The notes beneath the pieces are model-generated. The model did no database searches. It worked only from the letters and a program-made list of their open reading frames with translations, and was not told the DNA's origin. Positions 1 to 10,300 of a stretch of DNA of 64,000 nucleotides are shown in pieces; the first letter of the stretch is position 1; each line of letters begins with the position of its first letter. A program made the position numbers and the translations under genes. This DNA comes from Leifsonia sp052114085 (lineage in GTDB: Bacteria > Actinomycetota > Actinomycetes > Actinomycetales > Microbacteriaceae): positions 3,410,001 through 3,474,000 of the forward strand of contig NZ_JBFREB010000001.1 of the NCBI RefSeq assembly GCF_052114085.1, given 5' to 3'.

Positions 1-608
1 GCCTCGATCGCAGCGAGAAAATGGTTTTCTGCGGACTCGGACTGGCCCTCGCGTATATCGAGCAGGGCAAGATCCAAGTTGGCTCGGCTCTCACCGGCCG
101 CGACAGTGCGTTCCAACGCTCGACGCGCCTCCAAGAGTCGTCGATTGTGGATAAGAACATCCGAGTATTGCCACTCTGCGCTCGAGTCGAGACTGACGGC
201 ACGCGCGAGCATCAGATCGGCTTGTGCCCAACGATCGTCGGAGATGTACAGCAGTCCGAGGTTGACGAGCGTTTCGACGTCCGAGGGGTCATTTTCGAGG
301 GCTGATAGATAGTCAGTCTCCGCAAGCTCGGGCTCTCCGATGGCATCGTACGAATACCCACGGTTTGCCACGGACTCCGGCGAGTACCGCATTGCTCGCG
401 AGAACGACTCGATGGCCTCCTGATGCTTTCCAAGCGCGGCTTGAACGACTCCAAGATTGTGGTCCAGACTCTCACTGCGGCCACCCGCCCGGGCGGCTCG
501 AAGGAGAAGAGACTCGCTCAGTTCGACTTCTCCGCGCTGAAATGCGTCTTCGGCTTCGTCCTCTAATCGCCGGCCGCGCTCATCCGGTTCTGCATAGCCT
601 TTAGTCAT
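1..608 (-). CDS. TPR-repeat protein, 3' end cut by window edge
   Basis: An open frame with no stop runs from an ATG at 608 to the window edge, giving at least 202 residues. The translation contains repeated helical pairs typical of tetratricopeptide repeats, for example LDHNLGVVQAALGKHQEAIE (about residues 50-70) and a later segment ending DRWAQADLMLARAV. It is hydrophilic, with no signal peptide or membrane segment, so it is probably cytoplasmic and used in protein-protein contacts. Its start overlaps the stop of a 24-codon micro-ORF (ATGACTAA), suggesting translational coupling within the minus-strand array behind the Rhs gene. The partner and exact function are unknown. The TPR assignment comes from pattern reading only. 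Confidence 0.7.
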   Translation of the reverse strand, partial: MTKGYAEPDERGRRLEDEAEDAFQRGEVELSESLLLRAARAGGRSESLDHNLGVVQAALGKHQEAIESFSRAMRYSPESVANRGYSYDAIGEPELAETDYLSALENDPSDVETLVNLGLLYISDDRWAQADLMLARAVSLDSSAEWQYSDVLIHNRRLLEARRALERTVAAGESRANLDLALLDIREGQSESAENHFLAAIE

Positions 609-675
609 CCGCATCAGCCGTCGTGTATCCGACGCTCGCCAAGTAGCGTTGGAGGCTTTCTCCGCCGCGGTTCAC
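601..675 (-). CDS. 24-codon micro-ORF, possible fossil of the immunity-like family
   Basis: A GTG at 675 overlaps the TGA of the upstream gene (GTGA), and the frame stops at 601-603, overlapping the ATG of the TPR gene. It encodes 24 residues ending SVGYTTADADD. The segment VGYTTA also occurs near the N-terminus of the 361-residue protein at 1163-2248 (RVGYTTAGPESD). At DNA level 20 bases are identical between 616-635 and 2177-2196. It is therefore most likely the remaining 5' end of a decayed paralogue, kept as a translational bridge or simply not yet lost. A functional peptide cannot be excluded. Confidence 0.4.
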   Translation of the reverse strand: MNRGGESLQRYLASVGYTTADADD

Positions 676-1136
676 CTGATGACGCCTTCGCGTAGGCCTG
701 TGTGGTACGCCGAGGCGATGCTGTCAGGAAATCCGACTTCCGGCGGGAGGTCCACCTGATAGGTCGCTTCCTCACGGCCGTCAGTCACGCTCACAACAGC
801 GCGAGTCGCGGATACCCGCGCGACATAGCTATATCGGAGCTTCGGTCCCATGGTTTCCAGCACGACGGAGTAGGCCCATAGCTCGTATAAGAACTCCTCC
901 CACCCGTCGTCAGCATCGCTCGTGTCACCCTCTTGCCACCCTGTCGGAGCGACGACGTCCACCTGCACCTGGGTGGTCGGCAGCACAACCAATGAAGCAG
1001 TCGACACCGGGCGAGTGGCGGCGATACGCACGAACTCGGGTTCGCGCGAAATCTCCACCACGTGACGCCCCACCTCTCCTGGAGGTTCTTCCGCGAGGCG
1101 GTTCAACACGTCGATGAATGGATCCATGGCACTCAT
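672..1136 (-). CDS. hypothetical protein, possible immunity-type
   Basis: A 154-residue protein starting MSAMDPFIDVLNRLAEEP. The frame is open further back to 1181, but that would overlap the preceding gene and lie in a DNA segment shared with 3585-3662. The ATG at 1136, just after an AGGGAA stretch, is therefore preferred. It has no signal peptide and no membrane segment; it is acidic with alternating beta-type stretches (SYVARVSATRAVVSV). I do not recognise a family. It sits 27 nt behind the 361-residue gene and is followed by the micro-ORF and the TPR gene in the same direction. Its location behind an Rhs gene suggests an immunity or accessory role, which is inference only. Confidence 0.55.
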   Translation of the reverse strand: MSAMDPFIDVLNRLAEEPPGEVGRHVVEISREPEFVRIAATRPVSTASLVVLPTTQVQVDVVAPTGWQEGDTSDADDGWEEFLYELWAYSVVLETMGPKLRYSYVARVSATRAVVSVTDGREEATYQVDLPPEVGFPDSIASAYHTGLREGVIR

Positions 1137-1162
1137 TTCCCTGAGGTTTCGCCTAAAGAGGA

Positions 1163-2248
1163 CTATGCCCATGAGCGCCAACTGGAGCGTATTCGGTCAT
1201 TGTCACCGAGGGTGTTGAGAAATTCGGTGGTCCACGGGCCCCACTTGCGATAGCGCCCAAAGTCGCCCCGCCGTTCCACAACCACGACGCCGAACTCGCC
1301 GGCGAGCTGCAGGAATCCGAGCGCTTCGTCGAAAGGCATCCGAAGCGGCTTAACTCTTCCGGACGCGAGGCTGCTCTCGATCTCCAGACGCGCGGTCCCG
1401 CCCTCCTCAAACACGCGGATGCTCGCGCCGGTCGGCTCGGTTCCCGCGAACTCAACGCTCGGCTCGAGTGCACCTGTCCTCTCGCGAGATGCGATGACGA
1501 CCGACGCACCGAATACACCTGCGACTGCCGAGGCGATGTCTTGCAGCCGGGGCGACAGCGAGGCAGCGATGTCGTGCTTCACGGTGCGACCCGACGGTGA
1601 GGGCACCTCAGAAGCGCCTGCCTGGCCAGAGGCAGGTAACTGTGACCGGAACTCAGCCCACGGGTCATCTGTCCTTGCGATACCTCCGGCGAGCGGAACA
1701 ATCGCCAGAGTCTTGCCGAATGCTTCCAGCATTGCCAAAAGTGGCTCAACCGTTGGGACGTGTCGGAAGAGAGCGTCGAAATCCGGGGTACCATCCAATT
1801 TCGAGTACCGACGCTCATAACCCGTGAGCCGATCGCGCGGGTCGCACGCCGCCATCAAGAGGTCACGAAGGGCCGCGTCGCCCCCGAACCGACCATAGGC
1901 GCCAGCTGTCGGAGTTGAATCGATACTGAGCTCCGGGATGCCGCTCTCCCGGGGAAACATTGCTCTGACGACAAGCGGTTGCAACTCATGCGGGCACCAG
2001 CGGATCTCGGCCCGGGCCAAACGCTCGACCGTGCTCCGATCTCCGATGGACACCATGAAATCATCGATCTGGGCATCGAAGTCGTGAGCCGGCCGCGAGT
2101 AGAGCACGTCGAAGAGCATCACCCCGTCAAAATCGGCCACGGGTAGAAACAGCACGAAGCTGTCGCTCTCGGGCCCAGCCGTCGTGTATCCGACGCGCGC
2201 CGCATGGCCCCTAAGGACCTCGTCTAGTGAGAGGAGCCATTCGCTCAC
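1163..2248 (-). CDS. two-domain immunity-like protein, full-length family member
   Basis: A 361-residue cytoplasmic-looking protein with a GTG start at 2248 whose GTGA overlaps the stop of the small remnant before it. Residues 1-210 resemble the whole 206-residue protein at 2941-3561: both have the order RVG(Y/F), then a hydrophobic FDV strand, then W(C/A)P, then AMFP or TMFP, and finally EFRSQ. Residues 210-361 form a second domain ending NDRIRSSWRSWA. A fossil of the same C-terminal end lies at 3605-3727. No enzyme motif, signal peptide or TM segment is visible. The family was not identified. Position in the array downstream of the Rhs toxin-like gene suggests an immunity protein or orphan immunity. 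Confidence 0.65.
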   Translation of the reverse strand: MSEWLLSLDEVLRGHAARVGYTTAGPESDSFVLFLPVADFDGVMLFDVLYSRPAHDFDAQIDDFMVSIGDRSTVERLARAEIRWCPHELQPLVVRAMFPRESGIPELSIDSTPTAGAYGRFGGDAALRDLLMAACDPRDRLTGYERRYSKLDGTPDFDALFRHVPTVEPLLAMLEAFGKTLAIVPLAGGIARTDDPWAEFRSQLPASGQAGASEVPSPSGRTVKHDIAASLSPRLQDIASAVAGVFGASVVIASRERTGALEPSVEFAGTEPTGASIRVFEEGGTARLEIESSLASGRVKPLRMPFDEALGFLQLAGEFGVVVVERRGDFGRYRKWGPWTTEFLNTLGDNDRIRSSWRSWA

Positions 2249-2346
2249 GATGTGTCACCTGACTCCGTCACAACGCCGACTGGGAAAGCACAGATAACCA
2301 TCGGAAGCCAACGACTCGAGAACCAGCCGACATACGCCTTCCACAC
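2245..2346 (-). pseudogene. truncated copy of the Rhs-associated two-TM protein (first 33 codons)
   Basis: A GTG at 2346 follows a GAAGGAGG ribosome site and opens 33 codons (VWKAYVGW... ending GDTS). They match the N-terminus of the membrane protein at 3732-4304: both share the core (M/I)VIC(A/V)FPVGV at the same distance from the start. The frame ends at 2245, directly overlapping the start of the 361-residue gene. Only the first TM segment remains. DNA similarity continues upstream into sequence resembling the last codons of the Rhs gene (Y-G/A-S-R), so the duplication spanned the toxin/immunity junction. It is probably non-functional, though it may still drive coupled translation of the next gene. 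Confidence 0.65.
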
Positions 2347-2940
2347 GGCCTCCTTCAGGCTTGGTACGCGAGCCGTATTTCTCGGTGGGCGGCCCTGACG
2401 CTGGCTCGTTTCGCGACATCCTGCGGACGTGGTCCCAGTCCGAATGTCGCAACGCTTCACGAAGGTGGAGCGAGGCGTCGTCGCACCGTCCGATTCGGTT
2501 AAGCCCGACCGCAAGCTGTGCGTGGCACCAATCGTCGCCGGGCTCCCGGTCACAGACCAAGCCTGCCGGATGAGGAGGAGCGGTCAGCACCCAGCAATCA
2601 CCAATTGCGAGTCCTCGCAGCGAATACCCGTAGTCGAACTCGCGGCGCGGGACACTCGGGTCGGCAGAACATCACTACTTCTTGCCCACCCGATCGCAAA
2701 GGTGCTAACAGAGCATCGAGTTCATCATCAGTAAAATCCGTACCTCCGGCCGTGCACAATATGGGCCGTCACTACCTCGACCTCCCCGCCGAAAGTTGCC
2801 TCACCCTCGTCCCCAACACACGAAGCGAGGTGACCGAACAACCTGTCCTCGAACTGAGCGCCAGACCCACCACGCCGAAGCACAACGAAATGCACCACCA
2901 CACGAGACTTGATCGCAGGCGCGGACCAGGTGCGCCGGTG
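2347..2940 (-). other. about 600 bp of decayed cassette DNA
   Basis: No intact gene was found here on either strand. On the minus strand several open fragments in different frames look like gene remains. Between about 2400 and 2590 a TPR-like piece (HAQLAVGLNRIGRCDDASLH) runs into a piece resembling the Rhs C-terminal end. Between about 2640 and 2760 there is an acidic stretch (DFTDDELDALLAPL). Between about 2750 and 2930 there is another frame (HFVVLRRGGSGAQFEDRLFG). Frame switches and stops separate them. This is best read as eroded immunity or accessory genes. The plus-strand frames in the same place show no family features. Confidence 0.5.
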
Positions 2941-3561
2941 TCATTGAGAGCGGAACTCGTTCCAAATGTCGTCCGTCAGCTCAAGGCCCCAGTCGGCTGG
3001 AACGACGGCGAGCGTATAGCGGTAGGCCGACAACGCAGCCATGAGCGCCTCGACGGGCGTGTCACTCGACAAGATCGCTTTCTGACTGAAACCGTTCTGG
3101 TCGAGTCCGGGGTACCCGGTTCCCTCTATGTACCGGTCGGCGGTGCAAGCAAGCTCAGCAAGGGCAAGTAGCGCTTCGAAGGACTCCGCTTTGCCGTAGC
3201 TAGGCCCCGGAAGGCTTGAGAGCCGCGTTCGCCCTCCTCTGGGACGGAGGTCAGGAAACATGGTTGCTTCCACTGGCCCTTTGAGGTGATCGGGTGCCCA
3301 ATCAATTTCAAAGCTTCTGAGGTCGTCAACCAATGCACTGTGTTCCAGGGCGACCACATACCAGTCGTCAACTAGTACGCCGTCGGAGTGAAACGGGCCC
3401 GAAAAGCCCACGTCAAAAATGATGGTGTCATCTTCCGGCATAGTCGAGAAAACCGGCTTCAACGGGGTAATCGAAACGAAACGACCTCTCGCTTCGCCGG
3501 CGCGACAGAATCCGACTCTCGCGATCGGCTCTTGCAGAACCTCTTCAATCGGGATCTTCAT
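2941..3561 (-). CDS. immunity-like protein, single-domain family member
   Basis: A 206-residue protein starting MKIPIEEVLQEPIARVGFCR. The ATG at 3561 is chosen because AAAGGAG lies 5 nt before it. The longer open frame back to 3639 would begin inside a fossil of another gene. It aligns along its length with residues 1-210 of the 361-residue protein at 1163-2248 and stops right after the shared EFRSQ. It therefore lacks the C-terminal domain, either through truncation by a stop or as a natural short form. It is acidic, with no signal or TM segment. The family is unknown; position downstream of the Rhs locus suggests immunity. Confidence 0.65.
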   Translation of the reverse strand: MKIPIEEVLQEPIARVGFCRAGEARGRFVSITPLKPVFSTMPEDDTIIFDVGFSGPFHSDGVLVDDWYVVALEHSALVDDLRSFEIDWAPDHLKGPVEATMFPDLRPRGGRTRLSSLPGPSYGKAESFEALLALAELACTADRYIEGTGYPGLDQNGFSQKAILSSDTPVEALMAALSAYRYTLAVVPADWGLELTDDIWNEFRSQ

Positions 3562-3604
3562 CAAGGCTCCTTTTACAGGTTCGCCGACGACCGGCAGAGG
3601 ACCA

Positions 3605-3727
3605 CGCCCACGAGCGCCTACTGGAGCGAATTCGGTCATTTTCCCGGAGGGTGTCGATGAAGTGTCGTGCGTGGGGCTTGCGGGAGCGCACTCGAAACGC
3701 CGCGTTACCGCGCCTTGTGGCCAAGAC
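3605..3727 (-). pseudogene. fossil C-terminus of the two-domain immunity-like family
   Basis: Reading the minus strand from 3727 gives about 41 codons that match the end of the 361-residue protein. Both contain a (V/E)-x-RRG turn, then F(I/L)(D/N)TL, then NDRIRSS-RSWA. In the living gene the A is followed by a stop; here the stop is lost and the frame runs on into the leader of the 2941-3561 gene. No start or N-terminal domain remains. DNA similarity between 3585-3662 and 1139-1222 is visible by eye. This is direct evidence that a second two-domain copy once lay between the membrane protein and the single-domain gene. Confidence 0.65.
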
Positions 3728-3731
3728 GCAG

Positions 3732-4304
3732 CTATTTCCTAGTGAGCCAACGCGTTATTAAGCCCTTCGGCGCCGACGAGGCCGAATCGTCGCCAAAGAT
3801 GATCTCAGCGACGTTGTCGGAGTAACCACTCTGCGGCAGCAACCAGATGCCGGCCTCTTGAAGCTCCGCCCCGAAATCAGCCCAGGGAATGTCCTTCAAA
3901 CCATCAACCAGCCGAGGAAAGAAATGACCATCCAGGGTCGCATAGCCTCCCACCCACTCGGCCTCATCGTTCTGATACACCGTGATCAACGAATGAATAC
4001 CCGCGAGCTCGCCACGCACATACACACCGAGAATCGGACGGGTGAGGTCGAGCTGCGACCGCGGTGGCAACTGCGGCCTCGCCCGACGCAGGGACTGCTC
4101 GGGGTTGTACTTCTTGCTCGTCTGCCGCGACCGGAGGAAATCCGCCACCGAAGCAGCAACGATCACCAGGGCGGCTACGACGTGGCCGAACGGATCGTCG
4201 AGATACTGGTATCCACGCAGGTTTGAGATCGCAACGCCGACTGGGAAAACACAGATAACAATCAAAAGCCAGCGAAGGACGAACGCCCTTAGATACGCCC
4301 TCAA
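3732..4304 (-). CDS. two-TM putative immunity protein of the Rhs toxin-like protein
   Basis: A 190-residue protein. The start is taken as TTG at 4304: the Rhs gene ends ...CTC TAT TGA, and the TTG overlaps that TGA. A strong GGAAGGAGG stands 6 nt before it inside the Rhs 3' end, so translation is probably coupled. An in-frame ATG at 4352 would begin 52 nt inside the Rhs gene. Two hydrophobic segments (about residues 8-26 and 38-56) precede a soluble, mixed alpha/beta C-terminal part. A membrane-anchored neighbour this tightly coupled to a toxin-like gene fits an immunity protein against a membrane-acting tip. No family is recognised, so the function is inferred from position and topology. Confidence 0.6.
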   Translation of the reverse strand: MRAYLRAFVLRWLLIVICVFPVGVAISNLRGYQYLDDPFGHVVAALVIVAASVADFLRSRQTSKKYNPEQSLRRARPQLPPRSQLDLTRPILGVYVRGELAGIHSLITVYQNDEAEWVGGYATLDGHFFPRLVDGLKDIPWADFGAELQEAGIWLLPQSGYSDNVAEIIFGDDSASSAPKGLITRWLTRK

Positions 4305-7300
4305 TAGAGCCTCCTTCCGGCGTTGATGCGCGAGGCGTAACTGTGCACCCATGCGGCACCCTGAACCACTCCGTGCGCGTAGGCGGCAATTCGAACCGGC
4401 CGCACCACATTCCTCATGACCTTTCGATGCGTCGCCTTAATCGCAGCTCGTTTCGCGACGTTCGCGGGCTTGCCGCGCAGGTAGGCGGGCGCTTTGGCAA
4501 GCCGTACGGATCGTACAGCCTTCGATACCACAGCAATCGCCTTGCCTGCCCCGAAGGTGGCCGCCGACGCCAAGTTCATGACACCGCCCGCAACGTCGCC
4601 TGTCGCGATTTGATAGACCCCCCGAGCAGCCGAAATCCCAGCGGAAACGGCGCCACAGAGACCGCACCCGAACAACGCAGCGATGCCAAGTGCTCCAGAC
4701 ACATCATCCGCAACCGCGCCCCAATCCCATCCCGCCGCCTTCCCGGTCAGGTCGAATTCGTTGATCGGGTCGTCTGGGTAGACGTAGTCGTTCGGTGTTC
4801 CGCCCTCGATGGGGTCCACCGAGAGGAAGCGGCCAAGACCCGGCACATAGAGACGAGCACCCATTTCGATGACTGCGACGCCACCGGCGTGCTCGTAGAG
4901 CTTCTGGTGCTGGCCGATCCAGGCGTTGGACGAGTCCGTTCCTGGCTGGTTCGCCGGAACCGCCGCGTCCGCCGCCAGGGTGCCGACCCGGCCGCTGGCG
5001 AGGTCCACCGGCTGCCCGAATGGGTCGTACAGGTAGAGCGAATCCACCAGGACACCGGTCGGGCCGGCGGTTGCGACCACGTCGCCGTGGATGTTGGGAT
5101 ACGACCAGACCGCATCCCCGGACATGGGACGAGTGACCGTTATACCGCCCGGAAGGACAGCCGTGGTCGAACTCAGCACCGACTCGCCGTCGAGTTCCGC
5201 AACCGGAGCGTCGGCGGTCCCGGCGAATACGTACCGCGTCACGGACTTCTCGCCCGTCGGCGACACAGCCGTGCGGCTAACGAGGCGATCCAGCGCGTCC
5301 CTCGCGTACGAAACCGACGAGCCGTCGGCCGACACCGTGGAGACGTGCCGGTCCGATCCATCGAACGCAAGCGTCTGATCGGCCAGCCGGGTGGTGTTCC
5401 CGTGAGCGTCGTACGCGAGAGATGCCCCCGGTCCGACAACCGACAGATTCTTTCCCGACAACCAAGCGGAGTCGGGGAGCGCCCCGGACGCAACGGTTCC
5501 TGTGAGCCGGTCCGCGTTGTCGTAGCAGTAGTCCACCGTCGACGAGCTGGTCCCGTCGAACACGTCCACCATCCGTGTGCGATTGCTATTGCTGCCAGCT
5601 ATGGGATCCGCACCGCACGCGGCGGGCGCGTAGCCGTATTCGAACTCATGGCGCGGGATCGACGCATGAACCAGACGCCCCGCGCCGTCGAACCGATAAC
5701 GCGATTCGTAATCCGCCGCGGCAGACGAGAGCGTGTCCAAAAGCACGCGTCCGCCCTGGGAACGAACCACCGAGTCGCGGACCATCGAGCCATCCGCAAG
5801 GGTCAACGCCAACGCCGACACCCGACCGGCAGCATCCTTGGAGAGGGTGATTCCGCTACCGTTGCCGGACGCATCAGCACCTGAAGGGAAGACCACCGAC
5901 GCCGGCTCGCCGCGGTCGTACGAGACCTGCGCCACGAGAGCACCGTCGAGCGAGACCGAGGTGGGCGAACCGTCCAGATTGAACGCGAACGATGTCGTCG
6001 TCGCCCCACCGTTCGGGTACGTCGTCCGCTTGGAGACCACACGGCCGAGCACGTCGAACTCGCTCGATGTCACCGAGCCGCTCGTGTCGGTGTAACTCAC
6101 CGTCCGACCGAGGAGGTCGGTAACTGTGGTGATCCGACCTGCCGCGTCCTCTACCCAACTGGTGAGTGGGTCACCGGCCGAGGTGCCGCTCGCGGTGTAG
6201 CTTGTGACGACCGTGCGTGCCTTCGACTCCGCGAACGCGGGAATTGTCGACTTGATGACCCGCCCTCGCCCGTCGTACGACTTGCACGACCACTCGGTGT
6301 CGCCGTTCCGTTTCGTGCCGGCGACGCGACCCATCAGGTCGTAGGCCGTATCGCTGACGATCGCGACGCCGTCCGAGTTGGTCGGGTCCGTCGTGCGCTT
6401 GAGCATTCCGTACTGCGGCGTGGATGCGGGCACGCCGCACACTCCCCCGCCCCACGCGTCCTGCAGGGTCTGCGTGTCGCCGTAGTAGGTCGAGGTGGTC
6501 GCCGTACCGGTCGGGATGCCCCGCACGGTCGCGGCCGGCAGCGCCCGGTGGGTACGCCGGAGAAAGCCCGCCCCATCCGCCTCGTAGAAGGTCGCCGTCG
6601 TCAGCTTGAGTCCGGCCGGATCGACGGTCTCCGTCGTCGGAAGTCCGTACCAGGGAGCCGAGCCGTAGTCGGTCGACGTGCTCAGAGCCGTGACCCGGGA
6701 GGGATCCACACCGGCCACCGCTGGTGCGCTGTCATCGATGGTGGTCGACGTCACGAGTCCGTAGTCCGGAACCAGCGCGCTCCCCGGGATCAGCTGGCGC
6801 GTGCCGCCGGGCGGCGTCCAGTAGAGGGCGAAGCTCGCCAGGGAGCCGACGTCCCAGTACTGGATGCGGATCGGAAGCGACTGCCCAGCCGCGACGGTGA
6901 CCACGGCGTCCGGTGACGCGTGCGCAGCTCCGGCGACCGCGTCCGCCATCATCAGGATGTCGTTCAGCCATAACTGCGACGAGTCGTCGGCCGTCACCGA
7001 CATTTTGTATGTTCCCGCCACGGGGAAGGTGATCATGCCGGTCATTCGGGCCGACCAGTTGTCGGCGGGGATGCCTGCGACGGGTGCAGCGGTTGCCCAG
7101 TCCTTCGACATGGTTCCGTCGGCCGGGCCGAGCCCCAGCGAGTATGCCTTGGGCTTGCCCGCGAACGATGTGTTGTCGAAGTACTGGACGCTGAGTCCGC
7201 GCAGGCCCTCGTCGTAGGCAGTGCGGGTATGCGCTGGGCTCACCGCGCAAGCGCCTTCCGGTGCGCCCCCCGCACCGAAGCACGAAGCAGGCGCGGGACC

Positions 7301-10300
7301 GTAGGTGTCGGTGAGCCGGTGACGACCGTTGTACAGGCGGGTCGATTTCCGGCCCTGGGGATCCTGGGAGGACACCAGCTGGTCGAAGACGTTCCATTCC
7401 GTACGCGCTGTCAGGCCGGAGGCCGACGTGTCGGCCTGTTGCTGCAGCGCGTCGTTGAAGGTCACCGTTCGCGCGTGGCCGTTGGACACACCGTCTGCGG
7501 GGACGTCCAGCCCCTTCACATCGACGAAGGTGGTGTGGTCGCCGTAGGCGTACGTTTTCGCCGGTCGAGCGTCGGCAGTGACACCGTCCGGCGCGGGAAG
7601 CGTCACCGAGGTGGCACGGCCGGAACCGTCATAGGCGATCGTCGTCGCGGTCGTCGGCGACAGCGCAAGCTGCGCGCGGGATCCATCGGCGATGATCCAC
7701 TCGTTCGCGAGGGGGTCGCGCACGGTGGTCAGGCGGCCGGCACTGTCGTAAGCGAAGGTGGTGAGCTCCGGACCCGGGTCCAGGATGCCCGCCAGCTGAC
7801 CGTTCCCGTTGTAGAGCAGCTCGGTGTTGTCCCACCAGCCCGCTACGTGGCCGGGATAGATGATTCGGCAGATCATGCCGGCCGGAGGCGGCGCGTATCC
7901 ACCGCGCACCGGACAGGCCCCACCGGCGAGATCGGAGTCGGCCGCGCCGAGACCGATCGACGCTGCGGAGTCGCCGGCATAGGCGAACCTCACCTCCCGC
8001 CCGTAGCCTCCGCCCGCCAGAGCGGAGAGCGGATCGCTGATCCGGTCGAGCTGCGTGGTACCCGCGCGCCACGACGCGATCGGCAGCGACGGCTTACGCG
8101 TGTCCTCGACCGTGGAGATCGATTTGACGGCACCTGTGGCGTCGAACACGTAGGCCGTCCCCGACTCGTCGGTGAGAGTGACGTTGCCCGACTTGTCGAG
8201 CGCCAGGACGCCCCCCTCCCCCGGCGGCGCGGTGTACCCGGCGGGCACCGCGGAGCCGATGGCGATCGGGTTCTTCGTGTAGGTGTGTACGCCGCCCTTC
8301 GAGTCGATCAGGATGACGGCGGACTCGGTGATCTGTGCGCGCAGGTAGCCATCGGCACCGGTGAGAGCGGTCGACGACGCCCAGCCGCCGGGAAGGACGG
8401 GAACACTCGTGCTGAACCAATCCGGTGGCACGACGTACTCCTTGCCGCTGCCATCCCGAACCCAGAGTTCGATGCGGGCCAGGGCATCCGCTTCGTAGGA
8501 CTCCACGGTGATCGGCGTCGCCCCCGCCTTCAGAGCGGTCGACGGCAGCCAGTCGATGCGATCCTGTCGGCCGATCGTCCACAAGTCCGCGATGAGCTTC
8601 CCGTCGAGCTTCAGTCGCGCACCGTCGTCGCGGAGGAATCCGAACGTATAGTTGCCCGCCGCGGGGGGCGTGATGTAACCCGTCCATTGCACCGTGTAGT
8701 AGTCCGCCGGGATCGCCGGCCCCGGGGACCCATAGCGCCAGTCGAACGAGACGGCCGCGTCCGTTCGGACCAGCTGAGCGGTACGACCGCCGAACGTGTA
8801 GGCAGGGTTGGCTCCGGCGGCCGGAGTCACGTCGAAGTATCGAGCCGTCAGCCCCCGATTGGACTGCTGCTGCGAGTTGTACGCGAACGACAACCCCATC
8901 TCGCCGCCGAGCGTCTGCACGGTCGGCGAAGAGAACGAGAGGTGTGCGTTCCCATTGGCCAGGTTCACGGTCAGCGGCCCAGCGGTATCGGCCGGTGCTG
9001 GACCGGCGTCGCCGATCCGGAGGTTGACGGTGAACGCTTTCGCCCAGAACGGCAGGTAGGTCGTCGCGCCGTCTTTGACGGAGACTCCCCAGCTGTAGCG
9101 CCCGCCGTCCTGCAGGGTGCCGACGGGCGGAGTCCACGACGTGTTGGTCGTCCACCCGGAGGCGACAACCTGTCCGGTGTTGGCGTCGGCGCCGGTCGCG
9201 ACCTGGAACTGGTACTGCGTCGCGCCGGATGACGAGGCGACCGGGTCGATGGTGAACGTCGGCGCGACGGTCGTCACGACCTGCTCAGCGACCGGCGAAG
9301 CCGTGTCGGCGTTCGGGGTCGGCGGCGGTGTCGTCGCGAATCGCCACGTCGCGCTGTCGCGCACGGTCGAGGTGCCGAGCCACCCGTCGTAGCCGTCCTT
9401 GACCTGCACCTTCCAGTAGTAGGTCTTGTTCGCCTGCAGGGCCCACTGCGGAACCTTGATGCTCGTCTGGCTGGTCCAGCCGGACCCCCACACCGCGCCG
9501 GCCGACGGATTGGGGTTCTCGGAGACCAGGAACTGGTAGGCGAGGCCCGTACCGCCGGGGTCCGTCGCCCCGGCGATGGCGAGTGTGGGATTGATGGATG
9601 ACGAACCGCCGTTCGACGGTGACGGAGCCACGAGGTTCCCCGCGGTCGGAAAGTCCTTGTAGGTGATGTACATGGCCGTCTCGAGGCGCTTGTACGAGTA
9701 GATCCCGCCCCGATCGTCGCCGGCGATCATCAGGTAATTCCCGGCCGAGCGCGCATTCACCCATGACGCGATGCGGTTCTCGATCCTCGGGTCCTGGGCG
9801 AAGCCGTCGGCTCCAACGGGAAAGGCCGAGAGGTGCTCGCCGACGCCGTAATAGGAAAAGGCGGTGGCGTGGTGGACGCCACCGGGATAAGCGTTTGTCG
9901 TTCCTTCACCGTCCACGACGCCGTAGATGTAGGCGTCCGTGATCTGCTTTCCGAAGTACGACTCGTAGTCGAAGTGCGTGACTGTGCGCCAGAAGGTGTC
10001 CCCGTTGGCACGCGCGTTCCCCACCAGCGTGCCGGTGTTGGTGCGAGTCGACCCGTCCGACCGGAACGCGTGCACATCCTGGTTGTCCGACCACACGGAC
10101 GGGTCCACGTAGACCGGGTACACGCGGTCGTTGTCGTTGAGCCAGGCGCGGTCCGCCGTGAGGGTGACCTTCCAGGTGGACCCGGTGTGCTTGAGGTCCA
10201 CCTCCACGGGATGATCGGCGGGCTCCTTGACGCCCTCCTCGCCGGACGAGTCCCACATCCTCGGCGCGGGAATGACGAAGACGAGGTGACCACTCCCGTC

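Noticed and set aside
4343..5884. Long plus-strand open frame of 513 codons opposite the Rhs gene
   Set aside because: It lies antisense to the Rhs coding frame, is Arg-rich with no motif, and has no ribosome site; it is a shadow of high-GC codons.
7229..9232. Plus-strand open frame of 667 codons opposite the Rhs gene
   Set aside because: Same reasons: very Arg/Gly/Val-rich antisense translation, no domain, no promoter, and the minus-strand Rhs domains are clear here.
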